Notes: generated by a model not told the origin, from the letters alone. DNA of 64,000 nt from Chitinophaga parva (GCF_003071345.1 NZ_QCYK01000001.1:682001-746000); one strand, 5' to 3'; shown: positions 16,919 to 25,416, counted from the first letter of the stretch. Numbers and translations: made by a program.

Positions 16919-17422
16919 TTACCGGTGCCCGGCTTTTTCTACCCGCAGGCCAATGTTCATGATATCTGGCAGCGGGTTTTGCCGCATGTTTTGTTCAATA
17001 CTGATCTTATACGTACCGGGCCGGTTCAGGATGGCACGCAACTGGATGGGAATGCGGTGATCGTAGATGTCGTCTGCTGCATTCATCATACCTGCGGGGG
17101 TGGCCGTCCACTTGCCGGATACGTCTTCCAGGGGCAGTTCCACGCGCTGGGCAATGGGCTGTGCACCGGGGAACTGGGTGGTGATGATCACCCAGATGTT
17201 GCTGTACGGATAGGCGTCCCTGTGGCGCACATTCACATACAGGTTGTAAAGGTAAGCGGTGTCCTCTGGCTGGAGGGTTACCTGGAATTCCGGCTTAAAA
17301 TCGGCAGACCACTGGTGATTGGGCACGTCTACATTTTTCTCGTAGGTGTCCATCTTCATGGGCTGGCAGGCAGCCATTGCACAGAGGCCTGCCACGAAAA
17401 GGGCCAGGTAGGTTTTGTTCAT
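16919..17422 (-). CDS. gldH: GldH gliding motility lipoprotein
   Basis: The protein of 167 residues begins with a lipoprotein signal peptide ending LCAMAAC, giving Cys19. The body is a beta-rich GldH domain with NVRHRDAYPYSNIWVII and LRAILNRPGTYKISIEQ motifs. GldH is a periplasm-facing lipoprotein needed for gliding and type IX secretion in Bacteroidota. The start at 17422 gives the better signal peptide; ATG at 17431 is three codons earlier. It sits between yicC and a two-component system in one operon. Confidence 0.88.
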   Translation of the reverse strand: MNKTYLALFVAGLCAMAACQPMKMDTYEKNVDVPNHQWSADFKPEFQVTLQPEDTAYLYNLYVNVRHRDAYPYSNIWVIITTQFPGAQPIAQRVELPLEDVSGKWTATPAGMMNAADDIYDHRIPIQLRAILNRPGTYKISIEQNMRQNPLPDIMNIGLRVEKAGHR

Positions 17423-17449
17423 ACGGTACATTGATATTTAAGGGCCTTG

Positions 17450-18325
17450 CTATAAAACGTTTAATACCTGTTCCTTGGCCTTTTCCAGTTCATCCTTCAT
17501 GCCCACCACCCATTGCTGGATGCCGGCATCATTGGCTTTGGAGCCGGTGGTATTGATCTCGCGGCCTATTTCCTGTAGCACAAAATTGAGTTTTTTTCCC
17601 TTGGAAGGATCGGCTTCTTTCAGCAGTTCGCGGAAGTAGCGCAGGTGGTTTTCCAGGCGCACCAGTTCTTCAGAGATGTCCAGTTTTTCCAGGTAGAAAA
17701 CAAGTTCCTGTTCCAGGCGGTTGGCATCTACATTCTCTTTGCCCACATGCTCTGCCACCAGTGTTTCCAGGCGGGTGCGGATGCGGTCTTTGCGGAGCGG
17801 GTCCAGTGTTTTCACTTTTTCGCTGAAAGTGGAGATGTTGTCTATGCGCTGGGTCAGGTCTGCCTCCATCACGGCGCCTTCGTCCATACGGTGGGCATCC
17901 AGGTCGGCAATGGCCGCTTTCACGGTGCTTTCCACATCGGCCCAGTGCTCGTCAGACAGCTGGTCGGTAGCAGGGGTCACCACCTCGGGCAGTTTCATGA
18001 GCACATTCAGCATATCTTCCTGCGGGATCTGCAGGTCTTCTGCCAGGCTCACAATGCCGCGGTAGTAGAATTTGGCAAGGTCTGTATTGATCACCACGGG
18101 GCGGGTAGCACCGTTCTGTTTTACGTTGACAGTGGCGTCGATCGTACCTCTTTGCAGGGATTGCTGCAGCAGGTTACGGATCTCGAACTCATAAGGTTTC
18201 AGTTGGGGGGAAATCTTCAGGTTCACTTCGAATTGCTTACCGTTCAGCGATTTGATTTCCGCAATGATGGTGGTTTCGCCCTTCGTTACTTCCGCACGTC
18301 CAAAACCGGTCATAGATTTCAACAT
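17450..18325 (-). CDS. yicC: YicC/YloC family endoribonuclease
   Basis: A 291-residue protein starting with the hallmark MLKSMTGFGRAEV and ending with the DUF1732 part (LRYFRELLKEADPSKGKKL, then LQEIGREINTTGSKAND). E. coli YicC is a hexameric endoribonuclease taking part in small-RNA turnover. It is the first gene of the run with gldH and the two-component system, with its own promoter upstream. Confidence 0.93.
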   Translation of the reverse strand: MLKSMTGFGRAEVTKGETTIIAEIKSLNGKQFEVNLKISPQLKPYEFEIRNLLQQSLQRGTIDATVNVKQNGATRPVVINTDLAKFYYRGIVSLAEDLQIPQEDMLNVLMKLPEVVTPATDQLSDEHWADVESTVKAAIADLDAHRMDEGAVMEADLTQRIDNISTFSEKVKTLDPLRKDRIRTRLETLVAEHVGKENVDANRLEQELVFYLEKLDISEELVRLENHLRYFRELLKEADPSKGKKLNFVLQEIGREINTTGSKANDAGIQQWVVGMKDELEKAKEQVLNVL

Positions 18326-18344
18326 AAGATAAAGTTAAGAGTGA

Positions 18345-18375
18345 CAAACCTAGCTAAATTAGGGCAAAGCACAAA
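18345..18375 (-). promoter_or_regulatory. Promoter of yicC-gldH-kinase-regulator
   Basis: On the minus strand TTTG (18372-18375) and TAGGTTTG (18345-18352) are 19 bases apart. The predicted leader is about 15 bases. Confidence 0.72.
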
Positions 18376-18417
18376 GAAACCCGCATGGGATGTGGGTTGT
18401 AAAACGCAGGGCCCTGC

Positions 18418-19005
18418 TTACGCAAACACCAGGGCCTCCACTTCTGCCCGGGTAAGCGCGCGCATATCACCGGGCTGCATACCCTCCACCGTGAGCTTGC
18501 CAATGCGGTAGCGGATGAGGCGCAGGGTGGGGAAACCCACGGCTGCAGTCATTTTGCGCACCTGGCGGTTCTTGCCTTCAGACAATACCAGCTTTATCCA
18601 GGGCGCCGGTATGTGCCGGCGGAAACGGATGGGCGGATGGCGGTCCGGCACGGCAGGCTCATGATCGAATGCCATTGCGGTACAGCGTTTGGTACGGTAT
18701 GTTTTGCCATCAATGTTAATGTCTACCCCCTGTTGCAGCCTGGTGATGGCTTCCGGTGTTATAGCGCCGTCTACCTGCACCCAGTACTCCCGCTGGTGGG
18801 CAAACTTAGGGTTCAGCAGGCGGTTATTTATGGCGGTATCATTGGTGAGCAACAGTAAGCCTTCACTGTCGAAGTCCAGGCGCCCCACCGGGTACACATC
18901 TTTGGGTACGCTGAAATAGTCGGCCAGCGTGGCTTTTCCGGGTTCCGGACTAAAACGGGTCAGTACTTCGTACGGCTTATAGATCACATAATAAACGAGC
19001 GCCAC
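18418..19005 (-). CDS. 23S rRNA pseudouridine synthase, RluE/RsuA family
   Basis: A 195-residue enzyme with KPYEVLTRF near the start, the catalytic motif GRLDFDSEGLLLLT with Asp44, and the later NRQVRKM signature near residue 155. It lacks an N-terminal S4 domain, as RluE does. It isomerises a uridine in 23S rRNA. The gene is divergent from the Crp/Fnr gene; no clear -7 box was seen for it. Confidence 0.9.
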   Translation of the reverse strand: MALVYYVIYKPYEVLTRFSPEPGKATLADYFSVPKDVYPVGRLDFDSEGLLLLTNDTAINNRLLNPKFAHQREYWVQVDGAITPEAITRLQQGVDINIDGKTYRTKRCTAMAFDHEPAVPDRHPPIRFRRHIPAPWIKLVLSEGKNRQVRKMTAAVGFPTLRLIRYRIGKLTVEGMQPGDMRALTRAEVEALVFA

Positions 19006-19018
19006 GGGCCATTGGTCT

Positions 19019-19050
19019 TTTGGTGAACAAGGCTCAAATTAGTACTTTTG
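19019..19050 (+). promoter_or_regulatory. Promoter of the Crp/Fnr regulator
   Basis: TTTG (19019-19022) and TACTTTTG (19043-19050) are 20 bases apart. The -7 box ends 12 bases before the ATG at 19063, which also rules out the TTG at 19048. Confidence 0.8.
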
Positions 19051-19062
19051 CATAACACGCTT

Positions 19063-19770
19063 ATGGATACATCCGCACAACATCCTGGCAATCCGCAACC
19101 GCACCGCTTATTCGCTATTTTCTCCAAAGCGGACGAGCAATACATGGAAGAACTCAACGCTGCCATGGAATGTCATCTTTACAAGAAAGGACAGATCATT
19201 TTCCACGAAGGGGCTTACTCTTTCGGCATGTACGGCATCAATTCCGGTAAGATCAAGTTATCCCATACCGGTGATGACGGACGGGAACAGATCATCCGCC
19301 TGGTAAGGGAGGGAGATATCATGGGCTTTAAGGCCCTGCTGAGCGGGGAGCGCTACACGGCCACCGCCACTGCGCTGGACGATACAGAGATCTGCTTCAT
19401 CCCCAAGGAACTTTTTCTGAGCGTGCTGCAAAAGGATCCGAACCTGTCCATGGAGATGATGCGGATGCTTTCCGGAGAGCTGAGAAAGGCGGAAGTAAAG
19501 ATCACGCAACTGGCCCAGAAGCCGGTGCGGGAGCGCCTGGCGGAGACGCTGATCTTCATCAAGGAAACCTACGGGCTGGAAGCCGATGGCCAAACCCTGA
19601 ACGTACGGTTATCCCGGGAAGAGATAGCCAACCTGGCCGGTACTGCTACCGAAAGCGCCATCCGTTTATTGTCTGAATTTAAGAAAGACGGTATGCTGGA
19701 ACTGGAAGGTAAAAAGATCCGGCTGCTGGACATTCCGCATATCCTGAAAACAGCTAACCTGCACGACTGA
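19063..19770 (+). CDS. Crp/Fnr-family transcription regulator
   Basis: A 235-residue protein with a cyclic-nucleotide-binding-type beta barrel (residues 20-130, FHEGAYSFGMYGINSGKIKL split over the pocket, then REGDIMGFKALL), a long dimer helix, and a C-terminal Crp winged helix (LSREEIANLAGTATESAIRLL). The phosphate-binding arginine pattern of true cAMP receptors is not evident, and there is no N-terminal cysteine cluster of Fnr, so the ligand is unknown. It is divergent from the pseudouridine synthase gene. Confidence 0.9.
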   Translation: MDTSAQHPGNPQPHRLFAIFSKADEQYMEELNAAMECHLYKKGQIIFHEGAYSFGMYGINSGKIKLSHTGDDGREQIIRLVREGDIMGFKALLSGERYTATATALDDTEICFIPKELFLSVLQKDPNLSMEMMRMLSGELRKAEVKITQLAQKPVRERLAETLIFIKETYGLEADGQTLNVRLSREEIANLAGTATESAIRLLSEFKKDGMLELEGKKIRLLDIPHILKTANLHD

Positions 19771-20243
19771 TAACCTCTGCCAACAGCACTTTTCCTGCAT
19801 CCTGACCGCCCGCTGCAACACACTGCCATAGCGGGTTACAGCATCCTGCGCCCCTTTTGTGTTTGAACATCCTTCCTGTCTTTTCCCTGTTATCCATTTT
19901 TCCCTTTAATAGCATCCGTATACCATCACTGCAGTCGCTTCCTGTCTTGTATCCCTGCATCCGTTATGCATGTTTTCACCGCATTTGTATTATAAATCAA
20001 ACACCTAGCCTGCACCAGTCATCGCCCGTACCATAATACGTGGCGGCAAAGGCTGGCATTGCACCCGCCGGATACCAAAAAAGTAACTATCCCATCACCG
20101 TTACGGGCAAAAACGGGCGTTGCTGCGCCGGTACGCAAAGGGTATTCCTCCCCGTAATAAAGCAGGAAAACAAGGCTGGCAGGAAGAAGAAAGCAGTACT
20201 GATGAAAGGCTGAAACGTGCTGTGGCAGCGGGTTTGAGAGGCA
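19771..20243. other. Long gene-poor gap behind the Crp/Fnr gene
   Basis: No credible gene is present. The first 200 bases are pyrimidine-rich on the plus strand and carry GCATCC at 19797, 19841, 19912 and 19957, with ACATCC at 19867; three of the intervals are 44-45 bases. The rest holds nothing recognisable up to the hairpin at 20244. Confidence 0.4.
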
Positions 20244-20286
20244 ATAAAAAAAGTCTGACTGCGAAAACAATCAGACTTTCTTATTA
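20244..20286 (-). terminator. Terminator hairpin, best on the minus strand
   Basis: AAGTCTGA (20251-20258) and TCAGACTT (20271-20278) form an 8-base stem with a 12-base loop. The minus-strand reading has seven T residues right behind the stem; on the plus strand the downstream run is TTCTTATT. It may end the crp transcript, or a small minus-strand RNA from the lpxD upstream region. Confidence 0.65.
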
Positions 20287-20376
20287 TGTGAATGGGTTAG
20301 TAAGTACAGGGAAAACAAATTCCCTACACAATATTAAAAAGAATTTCATCACAAAAGAAAAAAAATGCAAAGAATT

Positions 20377-20407
20377 TTATTCACAACACTAAAAAATTTG
20401 TGGATAA
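20377..20407. promoter_or_regulatory. Two DnaA-box-like sites in an AT-rich stretch
   Basis: TTATTCACA (20377-20385) and, on the other strand, TTATCCACA (20399-20407) both match TTATnCACA and face each other across 13 bases. The surrounding 130 bases are very AT-rich. They could bind DnaA; whether this is an origin, a regulatory site or chance is open. Confidence 0.45.
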
Positions 20408-20435
20408 CAACAGGGTGGATGTTGCGCGCTGTGCC

Positions 20436-20443
20436 TACCTTTG
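20436..20443 (+). promoter_or_regulatory. -7 box of lpxD
   Basis: TACCTTTG is a full match to TAnnTTTG, 21 bases before the ATG. No TTTG lies at the usual distance upstream. Confidence 0.6.
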
Positions 20444-20464
20444 TTCCTCACAACGACGAATTAT

Positions 20465-21409
20465 ATGAAGTTCAACGAACCGATAGCAGTCACTGAAATA
20501 GCAGCATTCATTGGCGCGGAACTGGTGGGCAACAAGGATTTGCAGGCCACCGGCATCAACGAGATCCACAAGGTTACACCGGGCGATATCTCTTTTGTAG
20601 ACTTTGAAAAGTACTATAACGCCAGCCTGAATAGCGCTGCCACCATTATCATCATTAACAAAAAGGTAGACGTGCCGGAAGGCAAGGCGCTGCTGGTGCT
20701 GGATGATCCGTTCAGCGCATACGTGAAGCTGGTAAAACGCTTCCGCCCCTTTGAACCTGCCACCAAAGCCATCAGTGATACTGCGGTAATCGGCGAGGGT
20801 ACGGTGATACAACCCAACGTGTTCATCGGCCATCATGTACGCATAGGCCGCAACTGTATCATCCACCCCGGTGTGGTGATCTATGACTACTCCGTGATAG
20901 GTGATAACGTGATCATACAGGGAGGTACCATCATAGGCGGCGATGCCTTTTATTTCAAGACCCGCAAAGGCCAGGAACTGAAGTTTGACAAGATGGAAAG
21001 CTGCGGCCGTGTAGTGATTGAGAACGGCGTGGAAATAGGTGCCGGCTGCACCATTGACAAGGGCGTAAGTGGCGATACCATCATAGGCCAGGGTACCAAG
21101 ATGGACAACCAGATCCACGTTGGCCACGGGGTGGTGATCGGTAAGAACTGCCTTATTGCCGCACAGGTAGGTATAGCCGGTAAAACCATCATTGAAGATG
21201 ACGTGACCATCTGGGGCCAGGTTGGCATTTCCAAAGACCTCACCATTGGCAAAGGCGCCGTGCTCAATGCACAAAGCGGGGTGCCCAGCAGCCTGGCAGG
21301 CGGCAAGATCTACTTCGGCACACCGGCGCTGGAAGCAAGGGAAAAGATGAAAGAACTGGCCTGGGTGAAGCGCATCCCCGAGATATGGGAGCAGCTGCAT
21401 AAGAAATAG
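20465..21409 (+). CDS. lpxD: UDP-3-O-acylglucosamine N-acyltransferase, LpxD type
   Basis: A 314-residue protein with an N-terminal uridine-binding domain (residues 1-100) and a left-handed beta helix of hexapeptide repeats (about 103-290; VIGEGTVIQPNVFIGHHV is one run). His221 in HVGHGVVIG aligns with the catalytic His of E. coli LpxD. It adds the N-linked acyl chain in lipid A synthesis. The ATG at 20465 is preferred over the TTG at 20441, which lies in the promoter. It is slightly shorter than the enterobacterial enzyme, as some Bacteroidota paralogues are. Confidence 0.88.
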   Translation: MKFNEPIAVTEIAAFIGAELVGNKDLQATGINEIHKVTPGDISFVDFEKYYNASLNSAATIIIINKKVDVPEGKALLVLDDPFSAYVKLVKRFRPFEPATKAISDTAVIGEGTVIQPNVFIGHHVRIGRNCIIHPGVVIYDYSVIGDNVIIQGGTIIGGDAFYFKTRKGQELKFDKMESCGRVVIENGVEIGAGCTIDKGVSGDTIIGQGTKMDNQIHVGHGVVIGKNCLIAAQVGIAGKTIIEDDVTIWGQVGISKDLTIGKGAVLNAQSGVPSSLAGGKIYFGTPALEAREKMKELAWVKRIPEIWEQLHKK

Positions 21410-21440
21410 CAGTTCCGGCTTTAAGGAAAGCACATACCAG

Positions 21441-21539
21441 ATTTCAAATTTCCAATGAGCGCCCGGGTTTCCGGGTTTGTTCGTTGGAAATTGTTTTTTG
21501 GGATATTTTGATATTGGAAATTGTTTGTTGGAAATTTAT
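21441..21539. repeat. Heptad-like inverted-repeat element, TTGGAAA family
   Basis: The short left arm ATTTCAAATTTCCAA (21441-21455) faces a right arm (21484-21539) with TTGGAAA at 21484, 21514 and 21528; the last two are 14 bases apart with TTGTTTG between. The spacer is 28 bases. Period 7 is less regular than in the other families. It lies between lpxD and the next co-directional gene and ends three bases before that gene's ATG. Confidence 0.6.
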
Positions 21540-21542
21540 ACC

Positions 21543-22220
21543 ATGAACAAGTACTTACTGTTGCTGTGCTGCCTCGTTACGGCCTGCACCACTACCAGGC
21601 CGAAATATACAGACCCCGGGCTTTACACCATACCCCAGGAATGGGCTACCAGTTTGCATGACGGGTGGTTCAGCGCCAGGACCTACAGCCTTGGAAAATA
21701 CAGTACCGGATCGCGCCAGGGCGGTATTGCAAAGGCGGGCCTGCCCCTGGCCATACAGCACCCCACAGATGCCTATTTTTATACGGTTTCCGGGCCTTCC
21801 GGGAGCCTGGCAGTACAAACCCTCAACACGGTAAGGGTAGTGTTTGGAGACCGTCCTTTGCCGGCTTACCTGAGCAGTGTGGCGGGTACTACGCCGGTGT
21901 TCTATGCCCTGGTGAATGACCCGGTGCAAAGCATGGCGCGCTGGGAGTTATTGCTGCGCAATGCCAGCTACCTGGAACTAAACCAGGATGCACCTATTGG
22001 CGTGTTGCAGCTGGATAAGGTGAGCTACCGGGTTACGGCGCATAACCATTTTGGTACCATCAACTCTTATGAAAAGGTCACTTACGAAATACAGGACCAC
22101 GGCAAGCCCCTGGCGGCGGTAATGCCCGGTGCCGTGCCGCGGGTGTGGGTGAGCAGCACGGTGACGCCCCAGCAGGAAGCGCTCTTTGCCGCGGTGATCA
22201 GTACGTTGTTATTGCGGTAA
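21543..22220 (+). CDS. Lipoprotein of unknown function
   Basis: A 225-residue protein with a lipoprotein signal peptide (KYLLLLCCLVTACTTT; the lipobox Cys is near residue 17). The body has no motif that I recognise; it is rich in beta-type sequence and has a GxFSA-like WFSARTYSLGKYSTG segment after the N-terminus. It follows lpxD with a repeat element in between and is convergent with the epimerase gene. The ATG at 21543 is chosen because it begins the signal peptide. Confidence 0.75.
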   Translation: MNKYLLLLCCLVTACTTTRPKYTDPGLYTIPQEWATSLHDGWFSARTYSLGKYSTGSRQGGIAKAGLPLAIQHPTDAYFYTVSGPSGSLAVQTLNTVRVVFGDRPLPAYLSSVAGTTPVFYALVNDPVQSMARWELLLRNASYLELNQDAPIGVLQLDKVSYRVTAHNHFGTINSYEKVTYEIQDHGKPLAAVMPGAVPRVWVSSTVTPQQEALFAAVISTLLLR

Positions 22221-22267
22221 ATGGAAACGGATTACAGGCCCGGCTACTGCGGGGAGCAGCGTGGAGA

Positions 22268-23248
22268 TCATTGCTCCAGGTATTGCAAATATGCTGCGCC
22301 TATCTCACGCAGGGATTGTTCCATGGGCTTGTAAGTAAAGCCTGGCAAGGCTTTGAGCAGGCGCTCATTATTGTAATATACTTTCAGCTGGGCGGTGCGG
22401 GCGGTTTCTTTGGTCACCAGGGGCTTCTTGCCGGAGAGGCTGCCTTTGATCTTTTCCATGCGCCAAACCACTTCTGCCATCCAGGGCTTTACAGCAATAT
22501 GCGGTGGCTTTTTATGCATGGCCTGGGCCAGTTGTGTGAAGAGGTCCTGGTAAGACCAGTTCACCGCCGATACTACAAAACGTTTTTGCGCCACATCGCT
22601 GTCCATGAGCAGCAGCATGGCTTTCACCACATCCTGCACGTCCACAAAACCATTGATGCCGGTAGTATAGTAAGGAAATTCTTTCCAGGCGTTTTTCACC
22701 AGCGCGCCGGAGCCATCGTCCCAGAAACCGGTGCCCAGGATAATGGAAGGATTTATGATCACGGCGTTCAATCCCTCTGCTATGCCGCGCCATACTTCCA
22801 TCTCGCTGCGGTACTTGCTGATGGCGTAGGCGGAGTTGTTTTTACTTTCTTCCCATTCTGCTTTCTCATCAATGGGAGCCGCTGTCTTAGACCGGCCCAA
22901 AGCAGCTACGGAGCTTACATGCAGCAGTTTCTGCACCCCCGCATCCAGGCAGGCGTTCACTATGTTTGCCGTGCCTTCTGCATTGGTATGGATCATGCGG
23001 GCACCAGCGCCGGGCTGGAAGGAAACGGTAGCGGCGGCGTGGTATACCTGTGTAACGCCCTGCAGGGCTTCTTCCAGGGAAAATACATCCAGCACATCGC
23101 CCTTTACCCATTCCACTTTATCGCGGATGTCGCTAAGCTGAACGGGAATTTCACGGCGGTACAGCGCCCGTACGGGCTTTCCTGCCTGTACCAGCGCACG
23201 CAATAAATGACTGCCTAAAAAACCCGTTCCACCGGTAACGAAAATCAT
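22268..23248 (-). CDS. NAD-dependent epimerase/dehydratase, extended SDR
   Basis: A 326-residue extended SDR starting with MIFVTGGTGFLGSHLL (TGxxGxxG motif). It has the HAAATVSF segment after the second fold half, the active-site Ser in VSSVAALG and Tyr-x3-Lys in YAISKYRSE. Closest in look to dihydroflavonol-4-reductase-like or hopanoid-associated sugar epimerase-like enzymes; the substrate is unknown. The upstream frame extends further but lies in promoter and repeat DNA. Confidence 0.88.
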   Translation of the reverse strand: MIFVTGGTGFLGSHLLRALVQAGKPVRALYRREIPVQLSDIRDKVEWVKGDVLDVFSLEEALQGVTQVYHAAATVSFQPGAGARMIHTNAEGTANIVNACLDAGVQKLLHVSSVAALGRSKTAAPIDEKAEWEESKNNSAYAISKYRSEMEVWRGIAEGLNAVIINPSIILGTGFWDDGSGALVKNAWKEFPYYTTGINGFVDVQDVVKAMLLLMDSDVAQKRFVVSAVNWSYQDLFTQLAQAMHKKPPHIAVKPWMAEVVWRMEKIKGSLSGKKPLVTKETARTAQLKVYYNNERLLKALPGFTYKPMEQSLREIGAAYLQYLEQ

Positions 23249-23278
23249 GTGAGAGTGCCGCCTTTTATTGGCTGGGGC

Positions 23279-23286
23279 CAAAAGTA
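23279..23286 (-). promoter_or_regulatory. -7 box of the epimerase gene
   Basis: TACTTTTG on the minus strand matches TAnnTTTG and lies 30 bases before the start codon. No -33 partner was found; the usual position falls just before the repeat array. Confidence 0.5.
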
Positions 23287-23306
23287 AGGGATATTGTTGA
23301 TAGAAT

Positions 23307-23436
23307 GTACAGTGTACAATGTACAACGTACAGCAAAGGGATGCTGCCGCTAGCCGTGACCACGTTTATCGTAAACCATACATTGGCCCCCACGCGATAC
23401 GCGGTACATTGTACGTTGTACGCGGTACGTTGTACG
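23307..23436. repeat. Heptad inverted-repeat element, GTAC family, copy 1
   Basis: The left arm (23307-23334) has four units: TGTACAG, TGTACAA, TGTACAA, CGTACAG. The right arm (23395-23436) has six in the opposite sense: CGATACG, CGGTACA, TTGTACG, TTGTACG, CGGTACG, TTGTACG. The spacer is 60 bases. The right arm ends one base from the stop codon of the minus-strand dehydrogenase gene, so it would be the start of that gene's 3' UTR. Confidence 0.88.
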
Positions 23437-23437
23437 A

Positions 23438-24295
23438 TTAATATTTGTAAAATCCTTCACCCGTCTTTCTGCCCAGCTTACCTTCCGCCACCTTTGAAAC
23501 CTGCAATGCGTGTGGCTTAAAGCGGGGCGATTGCCGGAAAGCATCGTAAAGGGATTGGGATACCGCGAGGTTAATATCATGGCCAATGAGGTCCATTAAA
23601 GCGAAGGGACCCATGCGGAAGCCGGCGCTCTCCAGCAGGCGGTCTATGGTGTGCAGGTCCGCTACGCCCTGGCCGGCTATTTCCATGGATTCAATGTAAA
23701 AATGACGGGCCACGCGGTTTACGATAAAGCCGGGTGCATCTTGTACCCGTACCGGTTTTTTACCCAGTGCCTTTGCCAGGTCATAGAGCGTATCTGCCAC
23801 CCAGGGCGCAGTTTGCGGACCGGTCACCACTTCCACCAGTTGCATCAGGTGGGCAGGGTTGAAGAAGTGCATACCCGCCACCCGGGAAGGATTGGGAATG
23901 CGCTGCGCAATGCTGCGGATGGAAAGGGAAGAGGTATTGCTGGCAAATACCACATCGCTGTGGTTAAGCTCTGCCAGTTGATTGAACAGGGCGATCTTGG
24001 CCTCGGGCTTTTCAACAATGGCTTCTATGAACACTTCTGCAGTGCAGTCCATCAGGTCCGAAGTGAAGTACAGCAGGTGGAAGGCCTTGTCTGCCGCAGC
24101 TTGTGTGAGCTTACCTTTTTCCACGGCGGTTTGCAGCTGGCGCTTCACCTGGGCTTCGGCCTTTTCCAGGTTGGCCGGCTGCACGTCATAGAGCAGGGTC
24201 CGGAAACCTGCCATGGCGGCCACCTGCGCTATGCCTGCACCCATGGTGCCGGCGCCGCATACGCCAATGGTCTGTACGTCATCGATGGAAAGCAT
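23438..24295 (-). CDS. 3-hydroxyacyl-CoA (3-hydroxybutyryl-CoA) dehydrogenase
   Basis: A 285-residue protein of the usual length for stand-alone 3-hydroxybutyryl-CoA dehydrogenases. The NAD motif is GVCGAGTMGAGIAQ near residue 10; ASNTSSLSI, the catalytic His in GMHFFNPAHLMQLVEVV and the C-terminal GRKTGEGFYKY tail are all present. It interconverts 3-hydroxyacyl- and 3-oxoacyl-CoA. The start at 24295 matches the promoter 3 bases upstream; the longer frame is not needed. Confidence 0.92.
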   Translation of the reverse strand: MLSIDDVQTIGVCGAGTMGAGIAQVAAMAGFRTLLYDVQPANLEKAEAQVKRQLQTAVEKGKLTQAAADKAFHLLYFTSDLMDCTAEVFIEAIVEKPEAKIALFNQLAELNHSDVVFASNTSSLSIRSIAQRIPNPSRVAGMHFFNPAHLMQLVEVVTGPQTAPWVADTLYDLAKALGKKPVRVQDAPGFIVNRVARHFYIESMEIAGQGVADLHTIDRLLESAGFRMGPFALMDLIGHDINLAVSQSLYDAFRQSPRFKPHALQVSKVAEGKLGRKTGEGFYKY

Positions 24296-24298
24296 ACG

Positions 24299-24328
24299 CA
24301 AAGGTTTTAAACGGCCACGGACCACAAA
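24299..24328 (-). promoter_or_regulatory. Promoter of the hydroxyacyl-CoA dehydrogenase gene, predicted leaderless
   Basis: On the minus strand TTTG (24325-24328) and AACCTTTG (24299-24306) are 18 bases apart; the first base of the -7 box departs from T. The box is 3 bases from the ATG. Confidence 0.5.
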
Positions 24329-24381
24329 CCCCGCGCACAAAAAGCAGCGGGACCTGTGGTCCGTGTGTCTGGTATAAAAAG

Positions 24382-25410
24382 CTAGACCGCCCCTTCAAAC
24401 TGGGAAAGGAAGCGGGTATCATTCTCAGAGAAAAGGCGCAGGTCCTTGATCTGGTATTTGAGCATGGTAATGCGTTCAATGCCCATTCCAAAGGCAAAGC
24501 CGGTGTATTTCTCGGGATCAATGCCACAGTTGCGCAGCAGGTTAGGATGCACCATACCACACCCCAGGATCTCTACCCAACCGGTGTGCTTGCACACGTT
24601 ACAACCTTCGCCCCCGCAGATGAAGCAGGAAATATCCATTTCCGCGCTGGGCTCTGTGAAGGGGAAGTAAGACGGGCGGAAGCGGATGCGGGTATCGGCC
24701 CCAAACAGCTCCTGCACAAAGTGATACAGGGTTTGCTTCAGGTCTGCAAACGACACATTTTCCGCGATGTACAGGCCTTCTACCTGGTGGAAGAAGCAGT
24801 GTGCACGGGCGGAAATGGTTTCATTGCGGTATACGCGGCCGGGGCAGATAATGCGGATAGGCAGCTTGCCTTCTTCCATCACCCTTACCTGTACGGAAGA
24901 AGTGTGGGTGCGCAGCATCCAGTCCGGGTTGCGGCTCACGTAAAAAGTGTCCTGCATGTCGCGCGCAGGGTGGTTTTCCGGGAGGTTGAGGGCGGTGAAG
25001 TTATGCCAGTCGTCCTCGATCTCCGGCCCTTCTGCAATGCTGAAGCCCAGGCGTTCAAATATGCGGATGATCTTATTGCGTACAATGCTTATCGGGTGAC
25101 GGGTGCCCAGGCGCAGCGGGGCGGCGGGCAGGGTCAGGTCTGCATCGGCAGTGCCGGCAGCAGCAGCATCCTTCAGGTGCTCAAATGCAGCATAGCGGTC
25201 TTCTGCCAGTTGCTTAAACCCGTTCAGTACCTGGCCAAATTCCTTCCTGCGCTCATTCGGGACATTTTTCATTTCCCCGAAAAGGGCCTTCACAATGCCT
25301 TTGGTGCCCAGGAATTTGATGCGGTACTGTTCCAGTGCGTCGGCATTCCCCGGCGTAAACGCCTGGATCTCCTGTTCGTAAGCAGCTATTTGCTGTTCTA
25401 TCTGTTCCAT
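24382..25410 (-). CDS. pheS: Phenylalanine-tRNA ligase alpha subunit
   Basis: A 342-residue class II synthetase subunit. The N-terminal coiled coil (residues 1-85) is followed by the catalytic core with motif 2 (RVYRNETISARAHCFFHQVEG, residues near 195-215) and motif 3 (GFAFGMGIERITMLKY). GTKGIVKALFGEM near residue 35 is typical. It pairs with PheT, which is not in the window, to charge tRNA-Phe. Start at 25410 follows the promoter. Confidence 0.96.
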   Translation of the reverse strand: MEQIEQQIAAYEQEIQAFTPGNADALEQYRIKFLGTKGIVKALFGEMKNVPNERRKEFGQVLNGFKQLAEDRYAAFEHLKDAAAAGTADADLTLPAAPLRLGTRHPISIVRNKIIRIFERLGFSIAEGPEIEDDWHNFTALNLPENHPARDMQDTFYVSRNPDWMLRTHTSSVQVRVMEEGKLPIRIICPGRVYRNETISARAHCFFHQVEGLYIAENVSFADLKQTLYHFVQELFGADTRIRFRPSYFPFTEPSAEMDISCFICGGEGCNVCKHTGWVEILGCGMVHPNLLRNCGIDPEKYTGFAFGMGIERITMLKYQIKDLRLFSENDTRFLSQFEGAV

Positions 25411-25416
25411 GATCCG

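Noticed and set aside
20120..20392. 90-residue plus-strand frame before lpxD
   Set aside because: It runs through the terminator hairpin and AT-rich DNA and has no protein-like pattern.
23307..23436. Insertion-sequence remnant
   Set aside because: No transposase coding, no target duplication visible, and internal period of 7 is not IS-like.
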